From the NCBI GenBank assembly GCA_031270145.1, contig JAISYD010000030.1, positions 1 through 13,808 of the forward strand: a DNA stretch of 13,808 nucleotides, written 5' to 3'. Both the position numbers and the translations under genes were made by a program. Under the pieces are notes generated by a model. That model had not been told where the DNA came from and made no database searches. It saw nothing but the letters and a program-made list of their open reading frames with translations. This DNA is from Planctomycetota bacterium (GTDB lineage Bacteria; Planctomycetota; SZUA-567). How positions within the stretch are numbered: the stretch's first letter is position 1; every line of letters begins with the position of its first letter. Shown piece by piece: positions 1 through 6,882 of the stretch.

Positions 1-54
1 GCAAACAACTATGGGATGAAAGAATTATTGCCATGTCGTCCTCACGCGCCGACC

Positions 55-621
55 TTACGATAATTCAAAAACTACTTGTGAACGCACTCGCCTGGGCCGC
101 ATAATTTCCAGAAGTCCACCGATAGCGTCGCGTCTTTTTTTGCTTATTAGGTAATCTGGCGTTCCCGATGCGATTATTTTAAAGGACGGAACCAAAACCC
201 CGCCACGAGCACCGCCCTCGATAAAAAAAGCCGCGGCCTCGCTTGCTTCGGGAAAGAAATGAATTTTTTCAATATGATACCGGATATCAAGGCGAAAGCC
301 CGAATCGGCTCCAGAATCGTCAAGATGCCAGCGAATATCACGATTCCAGTAAACACTAACGTTATATATGTGGTCTTTTTCAATCACCCGGTATTTGAAC
401 TTTCCCGGAGGAGTAAATGCTCCGGCATCGCTATTGTAAGTTACACCGTCGTAGTAGGATCGGGGGAGTATTATATTCCTCTTCCGAAAACCGTCCTCCG
501 AAAGCCCGGTACTGCAAACCCGCATGCCTCCCGATATGCCAACCAAGGCCAACCCAACTCAACTCAAAAAAAACATCATGCCGCGGGGGAGTCGGGTCTG
601 ATATGATTTCGGAATGCCCAT
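55..621 (-). pseudogene. Hypothetical exported protein, interrupted by an in-frame TGA
   Basis: An open frame of 165 codons (552 to 55, possible TTG start) has a protein-like composition rich in aromatic and charged residues, with runs such as FKYRVIEKDHIYNVSVYWNRD. I recognise no family. The same frame extends upstream to an ATG at 621-619 preceded by GGAG with a 9-nt spacer, a better start than the TTG, which has no Shine-Dalgarno. From that ATG the frame reads MGIPKSYQTRLPRGMMFFLS, then TGA at 561-559, then VGLALVGISGG. A basic N-terminus followed by a hydrophobic stretch is what a signal peptide looks like, so I infer a nonsense mutation in an exported-protein gene. Alternatives are a shorter cytosolic protein from the TTG or from an internal ATG at 525, or a chance ORF. 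The region is AT-richer than the rest of the window, which would fit acquired or decaying DNA. A leftward promoter lies near 829-800. Confidence 0.4.
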
Positions 622-774
622 AAGCGACAACTCCATTTCGTTTGCATCCAGGAAACTGGAATTAAATGCCCCCGTGGATCAACCGGCTTCCTACGCATCG
701 CCGAAACGAACCTACCATAATATTTTATACTGGCCACGACCTGAAATTGTGATTTTCGCCCGGAGAGGATCGTT

Positions 775-804
775 TTCACAACTCCAGCCCGCAAAGAGTA
801 TAAT
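775..804 (+). promoter_or_regulatory. Rightward sigma-70-type promoter for the ECF sigma unit
   Basis: TTCACA (775-780), one mismatch from TTGACA, is followed after 18 bp by a perfect TATAAT (799-804). Transcription would start near 811 and read through the transposase remnant, the sigma gene and the FecR-like gene to the terminator at 3553-3597. A weaker candidate lies downstream (TTGAAT 865-870, GATACT 888-893). Confidence 0.45.
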
Positions 805-829
805 ATCGCAAAGCCCCCGGGGTTGTCAA
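800..829 (-). promoter_or_regulatory. Leftward sigma-70-type promoter
   Basis: On the minus strand, a perfect -35 TTGACA (829-824) is followed after 18 bp by TATTAT (805-800), one mismatch from TATAAT. It would start transcription near 793 and run toward the interrupted gene at 621-55. It overlaps a rightward promoter on the opposite strand. Confidence 0.5.
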
Positions 830-893
830 GGGAAAAGCGCGGCCCGCAGAGTGATTTAATTCTCTTGAATTGCCATCGGTAAAAGTTGATACT

Positions 894-917
894 TCCCTCC
901 GGGCTCATTCGGAGGGA
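894..917 (+). promoter_or_regulatory. Hairpin sequestering the ribosome-binding site of the 923 ORF
   Basis: TCCCTCCG (894-901) and CGGAGGGA (910-917) form a perfect 8-bp stem with an 8-nt loop. The 3' arm contains the whole Shine-Dalgarno GGAGGG (911-916), 6 nt before the ATG at 923. In the RNA this would block initiation. Insertion sequences are known to use such structures to limit transposase made from outside transcripts. That role here is inferred. Confidence 0.5.
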
Positions 918-922
918 TTCAT

Positions 923-1321
923 ATGTCCGAAGTCGCGGCGGCATCCGCTATTTTCTTGTTGGACGCTTTGGGGCGGGCGCCGGACCCACGCGCTCCATCC
1001 GGCGGGCGTTTTTCGCTTCAAGGGATTCTTGCCTTGACGGTTGCGGCCTTGCTTGCGGGACGCCAGTGGTTGGCCGCGGCGCCGGGAATCGGTCACCGTC
1101 GCCCATACGGCGGAAGCGGCTTAATCGCACTTTTTATCCGTAACCGCGAAGGAAAAACTCCGCCGCCGGACAAATACACCGAGTGGAGGTTCGAGCGCCG
1201 GCCGGCGGGATTGGGGCCTAAACCGCGACCAGGGGAACGGCCGAAGGGGCCGCGGGACGGCGGGGCGGCGGGCTGGAAATTATCCAAACGCTTATTTTAC
1301 CAAATGATAGGGAAAACATGA
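923..1321 (+). pseudogene. Truncated ISAs1-family transposase N-terminus
   Basis: Residues 11-55 of this 132-codon frame (LLDALGRAPDPRAPSGGRF, then SLQGILALTVAALLAGRQW) match the DDE_Tnp_1-associated domain that opens ISAs1-type transposases: an LxxLxxxPDPR motif followed by a YxLxxILxLxxxAxLAG helix. After about residue 58 the similarity stops. The remaining 75 residues are Arg/Gly/Pro-rich with no DDE catalytic core, and I found no continuation in the other frames, so the element is a fragment. A good ribosome-binding site (GGAGGG, 6-nt spacer) is intact but lies in a hairpin. The frame ends in TGA at 1319-1321, overlapping the sigma-factor ATG (1318) as ATGA, so its translation could be coupled to the sigma gene. 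I could not identify terminal inverted repeats. It may be a dead fragment or a captured leader ORF. Confidence 0.6.
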
Positions 1322-1983
1322 TCGCCGAATCCGAAGTGGACGATTCAACGGCGGAAGACGCCTGGCCGGAGATCAAGCGCCATGCCGCCCAAGGGGCCGA
1401 ATTGCTGGCCAAAATCGCCAAGGGGGACGAAAAAGCGCTGGAGGAATTCTACGAGATTTATTTTCCCCGGCTGTACCGGTTTGTCTTTTACCGGGTCGGG
1501 CAGGATCACCACCATTCCGAGGAGGTGGTCCACGACACCTTCATGGAGGCGGTGGAAAAGGCCGGGCAATTCAATCCCTCGCGCGGCTCGGTCGAGTCCT
1601 GGCTCATCACCATGTCCAGGAACCGCATCCGCTCCATCAACGCCATTATGATCCGGCCGCGCAAATACGAGCAATCCTGGAACTTGATGGACGGCAAATT
1701 CGACAACCTGCTGGCCGACATGAACCGGAACAATCTGCCCGACGCCGCCCTGGAAAACGATTATCTGCGCACCCTGATCGCCGCCATCATGGGCTCCATT
1801 CCCCGGGAGTATTCCTCGCTGTTGGAAATGAAGTACATTTCCAACCTGTCGGTGCACGATATTTCCCAGACTGTCCACAAAACCGAAAAGGCGGTGGAGA
1901 GCAAGCTAACCCGGGCCCGGGCCGCTTTTCGCGACGCCTTCAAGACTCTATCGGCGGTTCCCGCGGCCGAACTTGGCCTTTAA
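1318..1983 (+). CDS. ECF-family RNA polymerase sigma factor
   Basis: This is an alternative sigma factor of 221 aa that would direct RNA polymerase to a dedicated set of promoters. Region 2 spans about residues 33-113 (LEEFYEIYFPRLYRFVFYRV, then HSEEVVHDTFMEAVEKAGQF and the -10-reading helix SWLITMSRNRIRSIN). Region 4 spans about 150-209 and holds a helix-turn-helix (IPREYSSLLEMKYISNLSVH followed by DISQTVHKTEKAVESKLTRA). There is no region 1.1 or 3, as expected for ECF sigmas. The ~30-residue N-terminal extension is slightly long. The ATG at 1318 has AGGGA 4 nt upstream and overlaps the preceding frame's stop. The FecR-like gene starts 68 nt downstream and is the likely anti-sigma/sensor partner. 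The 3' end lies in a 26-bp tandem duplication. The target regulon is unknown. Confidence 0.9.
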   Translation: MIAESEVDDSTAEDAWPEIKRHAAQGAELLAKIAKGDEKALEEFYEIYFPRLYRFVFYRVGQDHHHSEEVVHDTFMEAVEKAGQFNPSRGSVESWLITMSRNRIRSINAIMIRPRKYEQSWNLMDGKFDNLLADMNRNNLPDAALENDYLRTLIAAIMGSIPREYSSLLEMKYISNLSVHDISQTVHKTEKAVESKLTRARAAFRDAFKTLSAVPAAELGL

Positions 1984-2019
1984 TAAAACCATTGGCCGAA
2001 CTTGGCCTTCAATAAAACC
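1965..2019 (+). repeat. 26-bp direct tandem duplication at the end of the sigma gene
   Basis: Copies at 1965-1990 and 1994-2019 are identical except at T1981/C2010, separated by ATT. Each begins GGCCGAACTTGGCC and ends AATAAAACC. The single difference creates the sigma gene stop (TAA) in copy 1, where copy 2 reads CAA TAA. So the pre-duplication gene probably ended one Gln later. Confidence 0.9.
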
Positions 2020-2051
2020 CTTTTTCGCCGGCTCAGCCGGGAGAACCAACC

Positions 2052-3521
2052 ATGAGCGATGCGATTGACCAATGGGACAGGGAATGGGGCGTCATCCTTG
2101 CCCGCTGTTACGGCGCGGTTGATTTTCGCCGCGAATTCAAGGCCGGGCTTCTCGACGAATTGCGGGACAAGCTGGCGGAAAAAACCGCCGTCCCGGAAAA
2201 CCCCGGAACGGACGGGGATTGGCGCCGGTTCCTTAAAACCGCCTATGTCCCCTGCCGGCCCGCCCCGGAATTCAAGGCCAGCCTCTGGAAAGCCCTGCTG
2301 GCCCGCCAACGCCAACTCGCGGCTGCCGGCGAGGGCGAGGTTGATGCCGTGGAGGCCGCGCTGCGCGGCGCCTATGCCCCGGTCTTGCCGCGCCGGGAAT
2401 TCGCCACCCGGCTTCTCGCCAACCTGAAGGAGCGCCAACGGGACATGAGTTACCGTCGCCGCTCCAGCCTCCAGAGCGGCCTCCTTTACCTGGCGTCCGG
2501 ATTCGCCGCCGCCGCCATGCTGATGCTGGCGCTGAACCTCCCGGCGTTGCGCTCCGCCGCCCCGCCGGCCTCGGAGTTTGGCGCCGATCTGGCGTCGGTT
2601 CCGCTTCCGGAACCGGTGCCGCCGCCGACGGCCGGGAACGCCCTCCAGGTGGACGATCTATTCCGGCAATCCCCTCTGCCCGGCAGCGTCCGAGGGCTAG
2701 GCATAGAGATGCGCGACGGCGGCGGCTGGCTGGCCATGAATCCCGCCCAGATGGTTTCGGTCAGGCCCGGCATGTCCTTCCGTCCGGTTTCGACCGCCGG
2801 CGAAGCGGCGGAGCCGGCCGGCCTGGATTTCGCCGGCGGTTCCGCCATCTCCATGCGGGGCGACGCCATGTTGACCGCCAGCGACGCCGGCTTCCAGCTC
2901 CAGCGGGGCGTGATGTCGGTCAATGTGCCCGACGACGCGCCAGACGGCTTGCGCCTGCACTTCCCCGAGCGCGACATCGCGGTGCGGCCCGGCACTTTCC
3001 TGGCCGTGTCGGCCGGGGCGGCGGATCAATACGCCGAGGGCGGGGCTCCAGCCCCGAAAGTCACCATCGCCGACGGCGGCATGGCGATTGCCCGGGGCGA
3101 AAACGGCAGCGGGGCGCTGTTCGCCAACCATGTTTACAGCATCGACCGCTATGTCTCGCCCGACTTGCCCGGCCGCAGCCTTTGCAACATCGAATGCGAG
3201 GAGCTGGAAAAGAGCCGCCCGGCTTCCCTGTCCGGCCAGCCGGGGCGCCTCGCCTCCCTGGGCGGCCAGGGCGGACGTCCCGCCGCCGGTCGCCGGCCGC
3301 CGGCCGATTACGCCGCCCGGCCTCCCTACGGCTTCAGCAAGCGGGATTCGCGCTGGGTGGCGGACAGCTTCAAGGGCCAGCCGACCCTCAGGATCAAATA
3401 CCTGTCCGACGCCTATTTCGGCTTGGCGGACAGCCGCCGCGACTTGGCGGCGGCCCTGGCCTTGGGCCCGGACGTGGTTATTGACGGTGGCGACGGCGGT
3501 TTTTACGAGATTTATCCGTAG
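2052..3521 (+). CDS. FecR-like membrane anti-sigma / sensor protein
   Basis: A 489-aa one-helix membrane protein, probably the partner of the sigma factor just upstream. Residues 8-130 are cytoplasmic and contain three imperfect repeats with Tyr at 20, 65 and 108, each fitting YxPxxPRxEFKxxLLxxLxxR; this is presumably the sigma-binding part. A hydrophobic helix spans about 143-163 after an RRR patch (135-137), giving a cytoplasmic N-terminus. A Pro-rich linker (170-195) leads to a FecR-like beta domain at about 215-320 (LGIEMRDGGGWLAMNPAQMV, later FQLQRGVMSVNVP and the AVRPGTFLAVSAG turn). A Gly/Arg/Pro-rich linker (392-426) precedes a C-terminal segment (427-489) that I cannot assign. C378 and C382 are a lone CxxxC pair. 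The ATG at 2052 has GGGAG 8 nt upstream, partly inside a small CCGGC/GCCGG hairpin (2028-2040). The FecR call rests on pattern and context. Confidence 0.7.
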   Translation: MSDAIDQWDREWGVILARCYGAVDFRREFKAGLLDELRDKLAEKTAVPENPGTDGDWRRFLKTAYVPCRPAPEFKASLWKALLARQRQLAAAGEGEVDAVEAALRGAYAPVLPRREFATRLLANLKERQRDMSYRRRSSLQSGLLYLASGFAAAAMLMLALNLPALRSAAPPASEFGADLASVPLPEPVPPPTAGNALQVDDLFRQSPLPGSVRGLGIEMRDGGGWLAMNPAQMVSVRPGMSFRPVSTAGEAAEPAGLDFAGGSAISMRGDAMLTASDAGFQLQRGVMSVNVPDDAPDGLRLHFPERDIAVRPGTFLAVSAGAADQYAEGGAPAPKVTIADGGMAIARGENGSGALFANHVYSIDRYVSPDLPGRSLCNIECEELEKSRPASLSGQPGRLASLGGQGGRPAAGRRPPADYAARPPYGFSKRDSRWVADSFKGQPTLRIKYLSDAYFGLADSRRDLAAALALGPDVVIDGGDGGFYEIYP

Positions 3522-3552
3522 TCGAGAGCGCCTAGGCTCTTGTATGCCGCGG

Positions 3553-3597
3553 GGGGGAGGCGATCCGCCGGACGGCGGGTTCCTCCCCCGTTTTTTT
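3553..3597 (+). terminator. Intrinsic terminator after the sigma/FecR unit
   Basis: GGGGGAGG (3553-3560) pairs with CCTCCCCC (3582-3589), and an inner CCGCC/GGCGG stem (3565-3569 with 3574-3578) extends the hairpin. Seven T's follow at 3591-3597. A small AGAGC/GCTCT hairpin (3525-3540) precedes it. Confidence 0.9.
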
Positions 3598-3768
3598 GCG
3601 CGGCGGACGTTTCGGGAGCGGGGAGGCGGCGCCGATGCCCGCCTAAGCGCAAAACCCCTTCGCCCCGGCCGCTTTCATCAGGCGGACCCGCCGCCTCTTT
3701 CGGCGTGGACAAGAGCAGCCGGACGGGAAAGCCGATTTTTTTTTATCCGGCCGGGCCAGGCTGCCGAT
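3598..3768. other. Intergenic spacer between convergent genes
   Basis: I see no gene here. The only structure is GCCGGA (3718-3723) and TCCGGC (3746-3751), a perfect 6-bp inverted repeat flanking a T9 tract (3736-3744). It may help end leftward or rightward transcription, but it does not have the canonical hairpin-then-U order on either strand. Confidence 0.4.
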
Positions 3769-6438
3769 TCACTTCGCCCCGCCGGCCGCCGCCCGCAGTT
3801 TTCGTTCCACCACCCCGGCGGCGAACCCCAACTCCTCCCCGGCGCGGCGCAGCCGTCCGCCGATGTCGCCGTCCAGCCAATCGGCGGATTCGGCGGCGGC
3901 GAGGGCGGCCAGCGGTTGATCCAGGAAATCCCAGAATTCGACGCCCAACAAGGGGAAACCGGATAAGGTCAAACCGGCTTTCCCGGCATAGGAGAGGATT
4001 TCCGGCAACGGCAAAAGCGCCAGGGCGGCCAGACCCGGCTCCTCTCCGAGCGCCGCCAGCCGGCCATGGAGCTCCGCCAGCCCCTTCCCCAGGGCCAGGG
4101 AAAAACCGTCCGCCTCGGGATAGGCGGCCGAACGATTGGTTCCCGCCAGCGGAGCCAGCCAGGCGCCGCCGTCCGGCAGAAGGCGCGGCGAAAGGGAGGA
4201 AAACCCGCCCGGTTCCGAAAGGCGGGTCAGCCAGGTCAACAATTCCATGGCCGCGGCATAAAGCCGGCGGGAAAGGTTGCCGACGTCAAGGGCCAGCCCG
4301 AGAGCCTTCGCTTGTTCCAGAATTCGGAGAAGCCCGTCGGCGGCGGCGGAATCGAAAGACATGCGGGAAATCGCGGCCTGGACGGATTGGGCGGCCCGCA
4401 TTTCCAGATTGGCCAGGACGCCGGCCTCCAGTCCGGCCGGCGTCGCCGCGCCCTGCCGCCTGGCCCGCGCCAAAAACGGCAGGGCGGCGGCGCCGGCCTC
4501 CGCCGCCCTGGCCAACAGCCCGCCCTCCTCGGCCGAGGCGAGTTTCCGGTAAAGCATGAACCGAATCGCCGCCGGCAGGCGGGAATTGGCCGTTTGCGAG
4601 CTTGGCGCGGCCGCAAACCCGGGCCAGGCGGCGTCGGCCAAAACCTCCGGGGGGAACTCGGCCTCCCGGAAGGGATCGCCAGGCATCTCGGCGTAATGTT
4701 GGATCTCCGCGTAGGTGTCGTCGGGACCTTTCAACCTGACCAGCCAGGCGGCTTTGATGAAGCGATCCAGCGCCGCGTCATGGCAAACGAAGGAACCCTG
4801 GCACGCCCCTTCCGCCTGGATTGGCGGAGCGGCGGCAACCAGCCGCCAGGCCAGGCAATCGGTCGGCAAGCCGGCCGCCAGGCAAACCGCCAGGCCGGCC
4901 GCCAGCTCCGGGCCGGAATAGCGGGCCGGAACCGCCAGCTCCCGGAAAATCCGGCCCCCGTCCCGCCAATCCGGTAGGTTGGATCTGGCCCGCGCCAGCC
5001 AGGTTTCCAGCAAGCCCTCCAGGTCGTCGTCGTTCCATGGCTGGATCAATTCGGCGGCGCGGAGGGCGTAGCGCATGTTCTGCACCGGCTCCAACCTGGA
5101 CAACTCGTCGAAAAACCAGCCGCACGAGGTATACATGAGCATGGCGTGGCGCAGCGCCTCGAGCAGGCGCCAGATCTTGGCGGCCTCGGCGGGCGAGGGG
5201 CGGCCCCTGGCATGGTCCAGGAGGAAGCCGGCGCGGCAGGCGGGGGAGGGATCGAGGACTACCCGGACATAACCGTCCATGGCCTCGTCCACATCGCTCA
5301 GCAGGCCGCCAAGTTCCCGCCTGGCCGTTTCCCTTACCCGGCTCCGAAGGGCGTCGAAGGTTTCCCGGAGGGGGCCGCGCCACTCCTGCGTCCAGCCGGG
5401 GTTGGTCGGCGGACGGCAGCCGCAATCGCGGAACCAGCGTCCCACCCCGTGTCCGCAGCTCCAGGACGTTCCCCCGCCGTCCTCTCCCTCCCACAGCTTC
5501 ACTTCCCAGGCCGGGGGACATTCGTTGAGAAACCTGCCGGCGGAGACGACGCGGAGGCCAATGCCGGGAGCGGCGTCGCGGAACAGCCGGGCCAGGGCAT
5601 CGCAACCGCCCTCCTCATGATGGCCGTATATTTCCCCGTCGGTGACGATGGAGACCAGTTCGGCCTCCTCGCCGGCGGATTTGAAGCAGGAGGCGATCTC
5701 CCGGGTCAAGTCGCCGGGCCGGGAGAGGAGATGTTCGAAACTGACCTTCAGGTTGAGGCCAGGAGTGTAGAAGAGAATGTCGAGGAAGCGCTCGAAATGC
5801 GTGCGCCCGCCGCCGTCGATCTCGAACAGGCGGTAGGGGCGGCGGGTGTCGATGGCCCCCATGGAGACGTCCCGCCAGGCGGTTTCCCCGAACGGGCGCG
5901 CCCGGGATGCCTGGTGGGGCGAGAGGATGGCGAAACGGATGCGGTGATCGATCAGGGCGCGGACGGTTTCCGGATCAATGCCGCATTCGGGCAGCCACAT
6001 GCCCTCCGGCCAGAAACCGAACCTGGCGTGGAACTCCCGCAGCCCCCAGAGGATCTGGGTATGCCGGTCGCGGGCGTCGGCCAGGGGCAGGATCATATGG
6101 CTGTAGCCTTGGGCCAGGGCGAAACCGGGATCGATGGCGACGGCTTCCCGCAGATGCCGGATGAGGTCGGGATGCCGGCTCTCCAGCCAGGCCATGAGGG
6201 TGGGGCCGAAGTTGAAGGAGGCGTGGGCGTAGTTGTTGTAAAGATCGGCCACCCGCCCCTCGCCGTCCCGTATCCGGCTCCTGGCCAGGGGCAGATAGCA
6301 TTCGTCGGCGATGCGCTGGTTCCAGTCGTCCCAGGGGGCGGCCGAGGGCTGCGGCTCGACGCGCCCGGTCCAGGGGCTTTCGCGCGGCGGCTGATAAAAA
6401 TGCCCGTGGATCAAGAGACAGCGTCCGGTTCCGGCCAT
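3769..6438 (-). CDS. Glycoside hydrolase family 57 protein with DUF3536 C-terminus
   Basis: An 889-aa protein predicted to hydrolyse or remodel alpha-glucans in the cytoplasm (no signal peptide). It opens with the GH57 signature LIHGHFYQPPRESPW (9-23), then DWNQRIADECYLPL (38-51) and YNNYAHASFNFGPTLMAWLE (67-86). FGFWPEGMWLPECG (140-153) carries the expected nucleophile Glu151. VTDGEIYGHHEEG (265-277) carries the expected acid/base Asp267. The ~600 residues after this contain motifs typical of DUF3536, which commonly follows this GH57 type, including CGHGVGRWFRDCGC (328-341) and MYTSCGWFFDELSR (435-448). The C-terminal ~250 residues are Ala/Leu-rich and helical-looking. The ATG has AGGGGG about 7 nt upstream and a consensus promoter 30-58 nt upstream. 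The gene stands alone, divergent from the fliM run and convergent with the sigma/FecR unit. Exact activity (amylase, branching enzyme or glucanotransferase) cannot be chosen from sequence. Confidence 0.88.
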   Translation of the reverse strand: MAGTGRCLLIHGHFYQPPRESPWTGRVEPQPSAAPWDDWNQRIADECYLPLARSRIRDGEGRVADLYNNYAHASFNFGPTLMAWLESRHPDLIRHLREAVAIDPGFALAQGYSHMILPLADARDRHTQILWGLREFHARFGFWPEGMWLPECGIDPETVRALIDHRIRFAILSPHQASRARPFGETAWRDVSMGAIDTRRPYRLFEIDGGGRTHFERFLDILFYTPGLNLKVSFEHLLSRPGDLTREIASCFKSAGEEAELVSIVTDGEIYGHHEEGGCDALARLFRDAAPGIGLRVVSAGRFLNECPPAWEVKLWEGEDGGGTSWSCGHGVGRWFRDCGCRPPTNPGWTQEWRGPLRETFDALRSRVRETARRELGGLLSDVDEAMDGYVRVVLDPSPACRAGFLLDHARGRPSPAEAAKIWRLLEALRHAMLMYTSCGWFFDELSRLEPVQNMRYALRAAELIQPWNDDDLEGLLETWLARARSNLPDWRDGGRIFRELAVPARYSGPELAAGLAVCLAAGLPTDCLAWRLVAAAPPIQAEGACQGSFVCHDAALDRFIKAAWLVRLKGPDDTYAEIQHYAEMPGDPFREAEFPPEVLADAAWPGFAAAPSSQTANSRLPAAIRFMLYRKLASAEEGGLLARAAEAGAAALPFLARARRQGAATPAGLEAGVLANLEMRAAQSVQAAISRMSFDSAAADGLLRILEQAKALGLALDVGNLSRRLYAAAMELLTWLTRLSEPGGFSSLSPRLLPDGGAWLAPLAGTNRSAAYPEADGFSLALGKGLAELHGRLAALGEEPGLAALALLPLPEILSYAGKAGLTLSGFPLLGVEFWDFLDQPLAALAAAESADWLDGDIGGRLRRAGEELGFAAGVVERKLRAAAGGAK

Positions 6439-6467
6439 GCCATCACCCCCTATTCCGGCAAGCCGCC

Positions 6468-6496
6468 ATTATACCCCGCCGCGGCCGTCCTGGCAA
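6468..6496 (-). promoter_or_regulatory. Sigma-70-type promoter of the GH57 gene
   Basis: On the minus strand, -35 TTGCCA (6496-6491, one mismatch from TTGACA), a 17-bp spacer and a perfect -10 TATAAT (6473-6468) precede the gene. Transcription would start near 6461, giving a leader of about 22 nt. Of the promoter candidates in the window, this and the one at 11474-11501 are the clearest. Confidence 0.8.
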
Positions 6497-6588
6497 ATAG
6501 TCTGAAGATAAAAAGTCCGCCGACCGATAACCATCCCTGAGAAGGGCTGTCTGGAACAGTCCGCCGCCTTGACGCCGAAAGCCGCTTT

Positions 6589-6882
6589 ATGGATGATGGT
6601 TCAGCATGCCGGGCCTATTCCGCCCCCTTGGCCGTCCTGCTTTTCTGCGGAGCCCTGGCCATTTTCGCCCTCGGCTACCTTCCGGAGGCGCGCAAGGCCC
6701 GCGAATGCGAGGAATTGGTGGCCGCGGCGCGGCGGCGCATCAGCGAGCTTTCGCGCCAGGAGGCGCAGGCCCGGCGACGCATAGCCGAACTCGAGGCCGG
6801 CGTCCCCGAGGCGATCGAGGAGGCGGCGCGCGAGGTACTGCGGTTGGGCGAGGGCGGGGATTTTTTGCCGGAAGGCGATTGA
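6589..6882 (+). CDS. FtsB/DivIC-like septum formation initiator family protein
   Basis: A 97-aa bitopic protein: a short N-terminus, one membrane helix at about 12-31 (APLAVLLFCGALAIFALGYL), then a charged heptad-rich coiled coil at about 34-70 (ECEELVAAARRRISELSRQE and on) and an acidic C-terminus ending FLPEGD. This helix-then-coiled-coil layout, the length and the terminal REVLRLGEGGDFLPEGD, which resembles the family's ARERLGxxxPGE-type ending, fit FtsB/DivIC, which link early and late divisome proteins. Specific residues are too few to be sure; it could be another small coiled-coil membrane protein. The ATG lacks a clear Shine-Dalgarno and no better in-frame start exists. It lies 25 nt upstream of fliM and is probably the first gene of that run. 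Confidence 0.6.
   Translation: MDDGSACRAYSAPLAVLLFCGALAIFALGYLPEARKARECEELVAAARRRISELSRQEAQARRRIAELEAGVPEAIEEAAREVLRLGEGGDFLPEGD

Noticed and set aside
576..944. 122-aa minus-strand frame across the divergent promoter region
   Set aside because: It runs through both promoters and the 5' part of the transposase remnant, has no Shine-Dalgarno or family signature, and its composition is not protein-like.
6491..6505. Sigma-54 promoter (TGGCA start) upstream of the flagellar run
   Set aside because: TGGCAA at 6491 is not followed by GC at the required spacing (GA is found). The same bases are the -35 of the GH57 promoter.
6504..6530. Complete sigma-28 promoter for the flagellar run
   Set aside because: Only the -10-like CCGATAA is present; the position 15 nt upstream reads GAAG instead of TAAA.
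5146..6540. 464-aa open frame on the plus strand opposite the GH57 gene
   Set aside because: It mirrors the GH57 gene, has Gly/Pro/Ala-rich low-complexity content and no domain.
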